A DNA stretch of 64,000 bases, from positions 62,001 to 126,000 of the forward strand of contig NZ_PREX01000001.1 of NCBI RefSeq assembly GCF_009935905.1, read 5' to 3'. This DNA is from Alkalibacterium sp. MB6. GTDB taxonomy: Bacteria > Bacillota > Bacilli > Lactobacillales > Carnobacteriaceae_A. The translations under genes and the position numbers were made by a program. Shown here one piece after another: positions 18,434-26,428 of this stretch. The notes beneath the pieces were generated by a model. It did no database searches. It was not told the DNA's origin and was given only the letters and a program-made list of their open reading frames with translations. Numbering within the stretch: the stretch's first letter is position 1; each line of letters opens with the position of its first letter.

Positions 18434-19100
18434 ATGCTACAAAAGTACGAACAATTGGATATCGAACTCAAAAGTTGAATTGGATAGAGCTGCGACTCTA
18501 TTAGAGTCTACACATGAGCTGCTTGATATACTGGATGAAGAAGTTTTTCGTCGTGAGGAAGAGTTAAACCTATTACGTGAAGACTTAATGCAATCGAATC
18601 CGTCTTTCAGAGAACAAGTGACGAAGCAAGAGAAAGAAAAGCTTGAGTTAGAGCAAGAAGAAAAAGAAATCAATGAAGCGATTGAAGCTGGTGAACGAGT
18701 TCTTGATGAAATTAACGGTGTTTTAAAAGAATTAGATTCCGCGAACTCAATGGCTACTTGGGATATGTTTACGGATAGCTTTTTTATTGACTTGATGAAA
18801 TATGACAAAATCGATAAAGCAGAAAAAGAGTTGGCTTATTTAGAACGTGCTTTGGAGCGTTATCAAAAAGAGTTAAAAGATGTTGATTTAGAGACATCTC
18901 TCGCTTATGAAGAATTAAGCCAAATGTCGCGTGCATTTGATATTTTCTTCGATAATATTTTTTCTGATTGGAATACTCGCGATACCATCCGTAGAAATAT
19001 TGCCATGCTCGAAGACATGAATAATGAAGTAGATGACGTTCAAAATATATTACGTAAACGTAAAAGTGAAACCATTAAAAAAATTCAATTATTAGGTTAA
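18434..19100 (+). pseudogene. Coiled-coil protein with an apparent +1 frame break near its start
   Basis: A well-placed start (GGAGGG, ATG 18434) encodes MLQKYEQLDIELKS and then a stop at 18476-18478. The next frame continues seamlessly from KVELDRAATLLEST for more than 200 codons to 19100. Removing one A from the AAAA tract at 18470-18473 restores a single frame of about 220 aa. The protein is almost wholly charged helix and coiled coil (residues about 20-100 and 115-200). No family recognised. It may be a real mutation, a sequencing error or a regulated slip; a TTG start at 18480 inside the long frame is also possible but lacks a good ribosome site. Confidence 0.65.
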
Positions 19101-19111
19101 TATTAACCTCT

Positions 19112-19147
19112 AAAAAAGTCTCCCTCGATACGAAGGAGACTTCTTTG
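19112..19147. terminator. Bidirectional terminator between the coiled-coil gene and ABC-F gene
   Basis: AAGTCTCC...GGAGACTT stem flanked by an A run on the left and TTCTTTG on the right, serving the two convergent genes. Confidence 0.8.
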
Positions 19148-19148
19148 T

Positions 19149-20621
19149 TTAATATTCGATTAATTCTAATTTCTGATTGTTAATTTCCCATATCTGTTCA
19201 GCGATATTTTTCGTAAAGTATTGATCATGTGACGTAAATAAAATTGTTCCATTATAGCTCTTCATTAGGTTTTCTAGAGCTTCAATTGTTTGCACATCTA
19301 TAAAATTGGTTGGCTCATCCAAGATCATGACATTACTTGGATCCGTGAAGAGTTTTGCGATAACTAAACGGGTCGCTTCCCCACCACTTAAATCGCTAAT
19401 CGCTTTTGTGGATACTTCCCCTTGATTAAATCCTAAATTATTTAATACACTCCGAACAATCGGTTCTGTAAACTCGGTATCCTCCATCAAATAATCTACC
19501 ATTGATTTTTCTCCACTCAATTGATAAGCCATCTGTTTATAAGTTGAAAAGACGACTTTCTTAGAGAGCGTTATCCCACTACCTTCTTCTAGAATATGTT
19601 GAAGCAGTGTCGATTTCCCAGATCCATTTGGTCCCACGATACCAATTCGTTTTCCAAGCGGAAACTGGAAATTCATTTCATGAAAGAGAACTTTGTCACT
19701 TTTTTTAATGGTCACATCCTGCCCCATAATCGGAAAGTCATTATGGATTTCAAGTAGTTTAGGTGTTGGAAACTGAATTATTTTGTCCGTTTGTAGCTGA
19801 TCGACCTCATCTAATTGCTCAACTCTTTTTTCAATTGCTTTTGCGGCTTTATGTGCTGCCTTTTGTACCGTATCTTTTTGTTTGGAAGAGCCTAGTCTAC
19901 CTGGGTTGACGGCTTTGTTTTTCTGTTTTGTACTGACTTGATTCAGCTTATCCGCTTGAGCCTGTTTAACTTTCGCGGCTTTTTCTAAGCGGTTCTTTTC
20001 TTTTAAAAAATTCTCATAGGCATTTTCTTGCTCAATTCGTTCTTGTTCTTTCTGTACCTGATAATCTGAATAATTACCGTTATACACTGTGATTTTACCC
20101 TCATGAATTTCCCAAATTATATCAACAACTTCATCTAAAAAGTAGCGGTCGTGACTCACTACGATTAAGGTGCCATAGTAGTATTTCAACTGGTCCACCA
20201 GAAACTGAATCCCTTCTCGATCCAAATGTGTTGTTGGCTCATCCATCATCAAGCCAAAGTGATAGATAGAGAAATACTCGGCTAACCGCATTCTTGTCTG
20301 TTCGCCTCCACTAAAATGTTGAATATTATGTTCCGGCACATTCAGTCGTGAAAGATATTCCGCATCTATTTTTGTGAAATCTGGTTGGATTTCGGATTCG
20401 ATTTGACGGTAATATTGAAAATCTATTTTGGTGTTTATTTCACCGATATCTGGTTTTATTTCACCTGAAATTAGTTTTAATAAGGTGCTCTTGCCTTCAC
20501 CATTTCGACCGACTATTCCGATTTTTTGATTTTCATATACTTTTAGATTCTCTATTTGTAAAATGTCTTTATTCTGATAACTTTTTTCTATATTTTTGAG
20601 TTCAATAACTAATTGGTTCAT
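19149..20621 (-). CDS. ABC-F ribosomal-protection ATPase, Msr-like
   Basis: 490 aa, two ATPase domains and no membrane domain. Walker A motifs are GRNGEGKST (about residue 38) and GPNGSGKST (about 333). ABC signatures are FSGGEQTR and LSGGEATR, and Walker B segments include DEPTTHLD and DEPTNFID. A long charged interdomain linker with KQKNKAVNPGRLGSSKQKDTV closely resembles the Msr(A/D) antibiotic-resistance group, which dislodges macrolides and streptogramin B from the ribosome. AGGAG precedes the ATG. A strong promoter and a 9-codon leader peptide ending in MRLRK lie upstream, as in drug-inducible attenuation systems. Spectrum cannot be read from sequence. Confidence 0.9.
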   Translation of the reverse strand: MNQLVIELKNIEKSYQNKDILQIENLKVYENQKIGIVGRNGEGKSTLLKLISGEIKPDIGEINTKIDFQYYRQIESEIQPDFTKIDAEYLSRLNVPEHNIQHFSGGEQTRMRLAEYFSIYHFGLMMDEPTTHLDREGIQFLVDQLKYYYGTLIVVSHDRYFLDEVVDIIWEIHEGKITVYNGNYSDYQVQKEQERIEQENAYENFLKEKNRLEKAAKVKQAQADKLNQVSTKQKNKAVNPGRLGSSKQKDTVQKAAHKAAKAIEKRVEQLDEVDQLQTDKIIQFPTPKLLEIHNDFPIMGQDVTIKKSDKVLFHEMNFQFPLGKRIGIVGPNGSGKSTLLQHILEEGSGITLSKKVVFSTYKQMAYQLSGEKSMVDYLMEDTEFTEPIVRSVLNNLGFNQGEVSTKAISDLSGGEATRLVIAKLFTDPSNVMILDEPTNFIDVQTIEALENLMKSYNGTILFTSHDQYFTKNIAEQIWEINNQKLELIEY

Positions 20622-20861
20622 TTACTCATCTCCTGTATTTTATTTGTCCATTTGTATTAACTTGATTTTGGGCAATAAAAAATACAGGTCGAAGTCTAGC
20701 CGGCTTCAATCTGCATGGTTTGTCTTATTTTAAGCGTACTGAAAAGAGACCCCTCCTGTGTTCAGATGGGTATTCTTTTATAGGTTTCGCACGATAAGAT
20801 TGTTACGCATGACAAAGAAGCCAATTTCATCTAGAAAATTGAGCCTGTTTTCTATTGCCAT
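20622..20861 (-). promoter_or_regulatory. Long leader RNA between leader peptide and ABC-F gene
   Basis: About 240 bases with no convincing gene. Possible pairing elements include GAAG..CTTC around GCCGGCTAGA and a CCTGTATTTTTT tail near 20680, which could form an attenuator terminator with an upstream ACAGG. I could not resolve the alternative folds by hand. Confidence 0.5.
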
Positions 20862-20891
20862 TTATTTGCGTAATCTCATGGATGCTATCAC
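20862..20891 (-). CDS. Leader peptide MIASMRLRK (macrolide-arrest type)
   Basis: A 9-codon frame with GTG start and AAGGAAG ribosome site, about 30 bases after the likely transcription start of the ABC-F transcript. It contains SMRLR, identical to the core of the ErmDL stalling peptide (MTHSMRLR), whose R-x-R motif makes macrolide-bound ribosomes arrest. Translation arrest would favour an antiterminated leader RNA and expression of the ABC-F gene. Function is inferred from the motif and position. Confidence 0.75.
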   Translation of the reverse strand: MIASMRLRK

Positions 20892-20921
20892 CTGTACACT
20901 TCCTTTTGTATTTATAGCTTT

Positions 20922-20950
20922 AATATAACATGCATAAAAGTCATTGTCAA
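20922..20950 (-). promoter_or_regulatory. Promoter of the ABC-F transcript
   Basis: TTGACA, 17-bp spacer, TATATT on the minus strand, 300 bases upstream of the ABC-F start. Confidence 0.85.
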
Positions 20951-21169
20951 TTTTTATGAAAATTATCTTGTTGAAGCAGATAGTATGGAAAATATAACTG
21001 ATAATCATAATTTTATTAAAAATTTCTTTATTGTTTTTTGTGGTGTCTAGCTTAAGTTTGAGCGGTAATTAGTATAAATTTCGTTTTTTGGATCTATATC
21101 TATACTTTATGTAAGTTTCAATAATACGATCCAAAATTGAAAAATAACGACTAAAATAACTCAATATTT

Positions 21170-21189
21170 AAAAGTATGAATTATTCAGG
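21170..21189 (+). repeat. Solitary MITE-like end
   Basis: AAAAGTATGAATTATTCAGG differs at one base from the right end of the 161-bp element at 18333-18352, and similarity extends about 10 bases further left. No partner inverted end is found nearby, so it may be a decayed copy. Confidence 0.5.
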
Positions 21190-21242
21190 ATATAGGTATT
21201 AGAGATAATTTTTTTGAGAATTGTTCTTATATATTAGTCAAA

Positions 21243-21373
21243 GTTCACCTTTCATTTTTCTTACCCCTCATCTCCAGAGTTTCATCTGCGTGTCGGCTTC
21301 ATCCGCTACGCGTATTACACTCGACGCATCTGAACCACTTCCGATTTCACGCTAAGAAAAATGAAAGGTGAAC
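21243..21373 (-). repeat. Structured hairpin repeat, copy 2 (inverted)
   Basis: Perfect 21-bp outer arms (GTTCACCTTTCATTTTTCTT and its inverse). The core read on the minus strand is GGAAGTGGTTCAGATGCGTC..., nearly identical to copy 3. Lies 190 bases beyond the 3' end of the nuclease gene. Confidence 0.85.
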
Positions 21374-21412
21374 ACATCTTATAAGATTTTTATTCGATGA
21401 AGACTAAATTCA

Positions 21413-21450
21413 AAAAGCGGTATCTCAGTTTAAACTGAAATACCGCTTTT
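21413..21450 (-). terminator. Terminator of the nuclease gene
   Basis: AAAGCGGTAT..CAGTTT and ACTG..ATACCGCTTT form a long stem with A/T runs on both sides, so it could act in both directions. Confidence 0.85.
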
Positions 21451-21564
21451 ATTTATTATACTAACAAGGATACTTTATAGAGTTTAAGTTAACTTAAATT
21501 AGACTTACTTTTGTACTTCTCATTAATGCCATCAGAATACTTCAGTAATTATAAAAGGTAAGAG

Positions 21565-23034
21565 CTACTCTCCGACCATTCCATTGTTATTACGGTCATC
21601 CATGTATTGATATAACCAGTGATCACTATAGATTGGCATTGAGTAACCAGCATCTTTGGCTTCTTGAATAGTAACTTTACCATTGCCATTCGCATCTACT
21701 GAGGATAAATCTCCTCCAGCTGGTTTTTCTTCTGGCTTAGGTGCAGGTGCGGGCGCTGGTTTCTTTTCAGTTTTTGGTGCCGGCGTAGGAGTTGCTGGCT
21801 TCTTACTGCTAGAGCTACTGCTATTAGATTTATTGCCATTGTAGTTTGTAATTTCGCCTTCTTCTGCTGGCCCCGCTGGTCCAACACTTGAACCATTAGC
21901 ATAATTAATTTCTACTCCCGGTTGAATATTAGGAACGTAAATATTAAACATAACGCCTTCGCCATTATCTTCTATGGAGAAAGCTTCCATGTATGCCCCA
22001 GAAGCTACTAGGTTATTGCCTTCAAATACGGGTGTGACACGATATCTAACAAGGTTTTCAGTTGACTCAACATAGTTAGCAACCCAGTTTTCATATTCTA
22101 ACATTCTCATATTAAACCATCGTGTACCGGTCATTAAATTCTCTCGGTCATCATTTCCAGTCATTTGGTGTCCAATTAGATGCGAGCGATTATATAGCCA
22201 TCCACCAGATCCGATATTCGCATATCTAGCTTGATTCCATCCTGACGGTTCGATATGGCCAATACTGCCACGTTCTTCTGCAGGCATAATATCAACACCG
22301 ACTACTGCATTAGCTGCTGTTTCTCTTCCTAGTGAATCAAGAGAGCCATTGCGATGATATACCTCAGTACTCGAAATATCTTCGTTGCTGAAGAAAGGAA
22401 TGTTGTTATTGACTTTGACATCCTCTTTACCTTGAGGTACCTCTACAGGCTTGTTTGGAGCCTTTGTGTCACTTGATTTATTAGGATTAGCTTCAGCTAT
22501 TTCCTTTTCACGTTCTTCTTGTTCTTTACGCTCAAGCTCCTCTTGTTTCTTAAGTTCTTCTTGTTCTTTTTTCTGTTGCTCTTTTTTTAGTTCTTGTTCT
22601 TTCTGCTCTGCTTGCTTTTGTTCTTGTAACTTCTGATATTGTTCACGCTGCTTCTGTTCCTCAGCTAAACGTTTCTCTTCATCATCTTCATCATCTTCTT
22701 CTTCCTCAAAGTCTATTTCTTGACTATCTACTTCTTCAGTATTCTCTTCATTATCCTCTTCAGCAACTACAACCTGCTCTGTAGCCTGGTCAGATGCTAC
22801 ATTAATTTCTTCAGATTCTGAGTTCCCCATTAGTGTGAAGAAAACTAAACCGACGATACTTGCAATCACGCTATTCTTAGCAAACTTTCTAAATTTCTCA
22901 TTTGGTTTCTTTTTGGTAAAGAACCACAATGCTATGAGTGAAATGACTAATGTAAAAGGACTAACAACAATTAATACGGAAAATGCCATTAATAGTCCAA
23001 TTATTATTGCAAACCACTTCAAATATTTCTTCAT
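21565..23034 (-). CDS. Membrane-anchored DNA/RNA non-specific endonuclease (EndA/NucA type) with Excalibur domain
   Basis: 489 aa. Two N-terminal membrane helices (about 6-38 and 52-70) are followed by a very acidic Glu/Gln/Lys repeat region (about 80-185). The nuclease domain (about 205-380) has the active-site segment NRSHLIGHQMTGND, equivalent to DRGH in EndA. A Pro/Ala/Lys linker follows, then a C-terminal calcium-binding Excalibur-like domain (DANGNGKVTIQEAKDAGY ... MDDRNNNGMVGE). It should sit on the outer face of the membrane and degrade extracellular nucleic acid, for DNA uptake, nutrition or exclusion of incoming DNA. It is bracketed by inverted copies 2 and 3 of the structured repeat. 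Confidence 0.9.
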   Translation of the reverse strand: MKKYLKWFAIIIGLLMAFSVLIVVSPFTLVISLIALWFFTKKKPNEKFRKFAKNSVIASIVGLVFFTLMGNSESEEINVASDQATEQVVVAEEDNEENTEEVDSQEIDFEEEEDDEDDEEKRLAEEQKQREQYQKLQEQKQAEQKEQELKKEQQKKEQEELKKQEELERKEQEEREKEIAEANPNKSSDTKAPNKPVEVPQGKEDVKVNNNIPFFSNEDISSTEVYHRNGSLDSLGRETAANAVVGVDIMPAEERGSIGHIEPSGWNQARYANIGSGGWLYNRSHLIGHQMTGNDDRENLMTGTRWFNMRMLEYENWVANYVESTENLVRYRVTPVFEGNNLVASGAYMEAFSIEDNGEGVMFNIYVPNIQPGVEINYANGSSVGPAGPAEEGEITNYNGNKSNSSSSSSKKPATPTPAPKTEKKPAPAPAPKPEEKPAGGDLSSVDANGNGKVTIQEAKDAGYSMPIYSDHWLYQYMDDRNNNGMVGE

Positions 23035-23140
23035 GTTAAAACTCCTTCATATATGATTAGCTTAATAATACCATATGCCACAAGTAGGAATATATATACT
23101 TAAAAAAAACTCCCTTAAAACTAATCAATATTACAACTAG

Positions 23141-23273
23141 TGTTCACATCTCAATTTTCCTGCTTTGAAATCGGAAGTGGTTCGGATGCGTCGAGCGGAA
23201 TACGCAAAGCGGATGAAGCCGACACGCAGACGAAACTCTGGAGATGAGGGGCAGGAAAATTGAGATGTGAACA
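23141..23273 (+). repeat. Structured hairpin repeat, copy 3
   Basis: Perfect outer arms of about 22 bp (GTTCACATCTCAATTTTCCT and its inverse). The core GGAAGTGGTTCGGATGCGTC... GACACGCAGACGAAACTCTG matches copy 2. Arm differences from copy 2 are matched by complementary changes in the other arm. Lies 107 bases upstream of the nuclease start. Confidence 0.85.
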
Positions 23274-23749
23274 GTAATATAGAGATCTAAAAGTTATTTG
23301 AAGAATAGCGATTACGATATTTTTGAATGCAGCTGTTGACTATGAGAACAATCGTTCTATAATTAGGATTAAGATAAAATAATGTCTAACTGATTTTAAA
23401 AAGAGGTTAAAGATTTAACTTGAGTAATAAAATCAGATTAGTATAGGTAATATCTCGAATTATCTTAGTTATCGAATGAGAATTTAAAATATATTTTCGG
23501 AGATATTTATGACAACTTTACTGAAAAGTTAATTTGCCATATACTAAACTATCAATTAATCAAGAGATTAATTAAAAAAACAGAGTTATATAAATTCTTT
23601 AAATAACCGATAATGTTCGCACTATAATTTGGAGTAAATTATTTTTGGTGGACAATTGAATAATTGAATCGAAAGTACACTTGGAAATGCATGGCTATAT
23701 ATTATCAAAATCAATAATTATAACTTCCATAGTACGTAAGTTCTTATTC

Positions 23750-23758
23750 TGATATAAT
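23750..23758 (+). promoter_or_regulatory. Extended -10 promoter of the restriction-modification operon
   Basis: TGATATAAT gives TG-N-TATAAT about 110 bases before the first methylase; no clear -35 box. Confidence 0.5.
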
Positions 23759-23866
23759 TAAATTTACAAATTGAAAGTATGAAAACTATGTTAATTTTAC
23801 TTGAATATATTAAAACATAAAAAACAGTAGTTATTGTTTTTTTATGTTTACAAAGGAATGTTTGTT

Positions 23867-25336
23867 ATGGTTGATCTCGGCCAAGTTTTTACTACTAAAA
23901 GAGTAAGTGACTTTATGGTGTCTTTATTTTCTAAAGAACCGCTAAGTTTTTTAGACCCTTGTTTTGGTGAAGGAGTATTTATCAAGAGTTTACTTGCCCT
24001 CTCACCTAAAAGGATAACAGGATATGAATTAGACAGCAATTTATTTAATAATTTTCAATTAGAAATAAACAATAAATTCACATTAGATTTAAAACTTAGA
24101 AATCAAGATTTTTTACTAAGTCACATTTCGGAAAAATACGATGGGATAATATTAAACCCTCCTTATTTGAGACATGAAAAAATTGATTCTTTATCTGATT
24201 TTGGAATAACAAAGAAAAATCTAAAAAGCAAAGAAATTTTTAAAGAATTGCCATCCAATTCAAATTTTTATATGTACTTTATAACCAAATGTCTTAGTCT
24301 TCTTAAAGAAGATGGAGAGATGGTCATTATATTTCCAGGAAGTTGGAAAGGAAGTACTAACGAAAAAGTACTAAACAATATTATTGAGATATACTCTTCT
24401 AAGATTGTTTCAAAAATAAACATTATAGGGAATGCTTTTGAAACTTCTCCATTAGTTGATGTAATTGTTTTAAAAATTGTTAAAACAAAGAATGACAAAA
24501 CCGTTAAAGAGAGAAACTTGTTTATTACTGAAGATGATTTCAAAGAATCAGATTTGAAATATAACTTACCTGATTTTGATTTAGGTTTTCCTATAAACAT
24601 TCTAAAATACGCAAATACCAAACGTGGATTAACAACAGGTGCGAATAGTATTTTCGTAAATCCAAGTATAAGAAAAACATCGAATCTAAAAAAAATAATA
24701 TCTTCTCCAAAAGATATTATTGGTTACAATGCAAATAATACAAGAATGGATAATATACTTTATATTACTAAAGACTCTAAGCTAAATGATGATGAAATAG
24801 TCTATTTAGAAAATTGGCAACGAACCATAATTGAAACTGAGAAACCTAAAACGTTGCACAAGAAGATTCAAAAAAGACAAGAATGGTATACCTTCAAAAA
24901 AACTAATTATGAAGGAATCATATTCGGGTATATTATTAGAGATAAAATTAGGTTTATTTTAAATGATACAGATGCTATTGTCAGAGATAACTTTTATGTA
25001 ATCACACCTATTATAAACAAGTATATACTCTTGTCACTTTTAAATAATCATTATACTTATTATCAATTAGAGAAGCTTGGAAAAAGACACGGTAAAGGTG
25101 TTTTGAAAATTCAGAAGTATGATTTAGATTTGATAGTGTTTCCAGACATATCAAAAATGGAAACTAAAGACATGGTGAAACTAGAGTCTTTAGGTAAAAA
25201 AATTATAAATCATGAATCGGACCACTTAAAAATAATTGAAAATATTTCTAAAATTATTAGTAACTATTCTTGTGTCAGTTATCAACAGATTATTGAGGCT
25301 AGTAAGATATATAAAAAAGATAGAATGGATGTATAA
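23867..25336 (+). CDS. N6-adenine DNA methyltransferase
   Basis: 489 aa from the ATG at 23867 (AAAGGA 9 bases upstream; the frame is open 11 codons earlier). N-terminal GQVFTTKRVSDFMV, SAM motif I FLDPCFGEGVFI and catalytic motif IV NPPY (ILNPPYLRHEK) place it in the HsdM/TaqI-like m6A group. The C-terminal half is probably a target-recognition domain. It lies 1 bp before the m5C methylase, indicating translational coupling. Strongly AT-rich, unlike the core genes. It likely protects one strand of the site cut by the operon's nuclease. Confidence 0.9.
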   Translation: MVDLGQVFTTKRVSDFMVSLFSKEPLSFLDPCFGEGVFIKSLLALSPKRITGYELDSNLFNNFQLEINNKFTLDLKLRNQDFLLSHISEKYDGIILNPPYLRHEKIDSLSDFGITKKNLKSKEIFKELPSNSNFYMYFITKCLSLLKEDGEMVIIFPGSWKGSTNEKVLNNIIEIYSSKIVSKINIIGNAFETSPLVDVIVLKIVKTKNDKTVKERNLFITEDDFKESDLKYNLPDFDLGFPINILKYANTKRGLTTGANSIFVNPSIRKTSNLKKIISSPKDIIGYNANNTRMDNILYITKDSKLNDDEIVYLENWQRTIIETEKPKTLHKKIQKRQEWYTFKKTNYEGIIFGYIIRDKIRFILNDTDAIVRDNFYVITPIINKYILLSLLNNHYTYYQLEKLGKRHGKGVLKIQKYDLDLIVFPDISKMETKDMVKLESLGKKIINHESDHLKIIENISKIISNYSCVSYQQIIEASKIYKKDRMDV

Positions 25337-25337
25337 A

Positions 25338-26426
25338 ATGAAGAATTCAATTAATGTTGTAAGTTTGTTTTCTGGAGGAGGGGGACTAGATTTAGGATTT
25401 AAGAAACAGGATTATAATATCATATGGGCTAATGATAATGATAAGAATGCAGTTGCGACTTATAAGCATAATATCGGCAAGCATATCGTTCATGCTAGTA
25501 TTAATGATGTAGATATTATGAAAATACCAGCAGCAAATGTGGTAATTGGCGGTCCACCCTGTCAATCATTTTCTTTATCTGGAAATAGAAATCCAAATGA
25601 TGACAGAGGAAAACTGGTCTGGAAGTATATTGAGATTATTGATCAAGTTAATCCTCAGGCGTTTGTTTTCGAAAATGTGACTGGTCTCCTATCAGCAAAA
25701 GATGAGAACGGAAATAAAGTATTTCCAATGCTTGTTAAAACTTTTGAGCAGATAGGATATAAGATATCAGCTGAGGTACTTAATTCAGCGAGTTATGGAG
25801 TTCCTCAAAAGCGTAAAAGAGTTATAATTGTTGGTTTAAAAAATCAAAATCTATTTGAATTTCCTAAAGCTTTAATGACTGAAGAAAAAGAATTTGTAAC
25901 TGTGGAAGAAGCATTAAGTGATTTACCACCATCAACAGAATCAGCGGACGAAGCTATTCCATATAAAACTGGCCCTAAAAGTAACTATCAAAGGTTTATT
26001 AGAGATTCTCAGACTAAAGTTGATGAACATAGCACCCCTACAGTAAGTGAACTAGACAAATATGTAATTAAACATGTTAAACCTGGAGGCAATTATTTGG
26101 ATATACCCCGTGATGTTCCATCTAAGAGAATACAGCGGCTTCAAAGAGAAGGTGGTAGAACAACATTTTACGGTCGCATGAATCCAACTAAAGCTTCGTA
26201 CACTATTAACACGTACTTTAATCGTCCTAATGGAGGTTGCTTTATACATTATTCAGAAAATAGATTAATTACGATCAGAGAAGCAATGAGACTGCAAAGT
26301 TTTCCAGATTCATTTAAATTAATATCTAGTAGCTTTCAGAGTAAAAGAAGCATAGTGGGGAATGCGGTACCTCCTTTATTAGCAGAAAATATAGCAAGAC
26401 AATTAAAAAAATATATTGAGGTGTAA
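25338..26426 (+). CDS. C5-cytosine DNA methyltransferase
   Basis: 362 aa from the ATG at 25338, one base after the preceding stop. Classical m5C motifs are in order: I SLFSGGGGLDLGF, IV GGPPCQSFS with the catalytic cysteine, VI FENVTGL, VIII QKRKRVIIVG, IX-X with RLQSFPDSF and IVGNAVPP. The target-recognition region lies between VIII and IX. It is the middle gene of three tightly packed restriction-modification genes, so it probably modifies the same or an overlapping site. Confidence 0.95.
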   Translation: MKNSINVVSLFSGGGGLDLGFKKQDYNIIWANDNDKNAVATYKHNIGKHIVHASINDVDIMKIPAANVVIGGPPCQSFSLSGNRNPNDDRGKLVWKYIEIIDQVNPQAFVFENVTGLLSAKDENGNKVFPMLVKTFEQIGYKISAEVLNSASYGVPQKRKRVIIVGLKNQNLFEFPKALMTEEKEFVTVEEALSDLPPSTESADEAIPYKTGPKSNYQRFIRDSQTKVDEHSTPTVSELDKYVIKHVKPGGNYLDIPRDVPSKRIQRLQREGGRTTFYGRMNPTKASYTINTYFNRPNGGCFIHYSENRLITIREAMRLQSFPDSFKLISSSFQSKRSIVGNAVPPLLAENIARQLKKYIEV

Positions 26427-26428
26427 AT

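Larger units (their letters stand above)
23035..23866. other. AT-rich non-coding stretch with repeat copy 3
   Basis: 832 bases without a convincing gene. It holds the upstream region of the nuclease gene, structured repeat copy 3 at 23141-23273, and the likely promoter of the restriction-modification operon. No controller (C-protein) gene is seen, which some restriction systems carry here. Confidence 0.6.

Noticed and set aside
18464-18478. Programmed +1 frameshift like prfB
   Set aside because: The AGT-TGA context lacks the internal Shine-Dalgarno and slippery CTT codon; a simple indel is more economical.
18437-18808. Minus-strand 123-codon Ser-rich frame
   Set aside because: Antisense shadow of the coiled-coil gene.
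20778-20861. 27-codon frame directly after the SMRLR leader (TAAATG junction), with FVMRN resembling ErmBL
   Set aside because: No independent ribosome site and only a short resemblance; possibly chance in a structured leader, so not listed as a gene.
17721-23273. Retron non-coding RNA as an explanation of the structured repeats
   Set aside because: No reverse transcriptase is present in the window and three copies without a partner gene do not fit.
17721-23273. Group IIC intron or CRISPR-like array
   Set aside because: No domain V-like sequence or intron ORF, and copies are kilobases apart without regular spacing.
23300-23740. Controller protein or toxin-antitoxin genes upstream of the restriction operon
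   Set aside because: No frame of useful length with a ribosome site on either strand.
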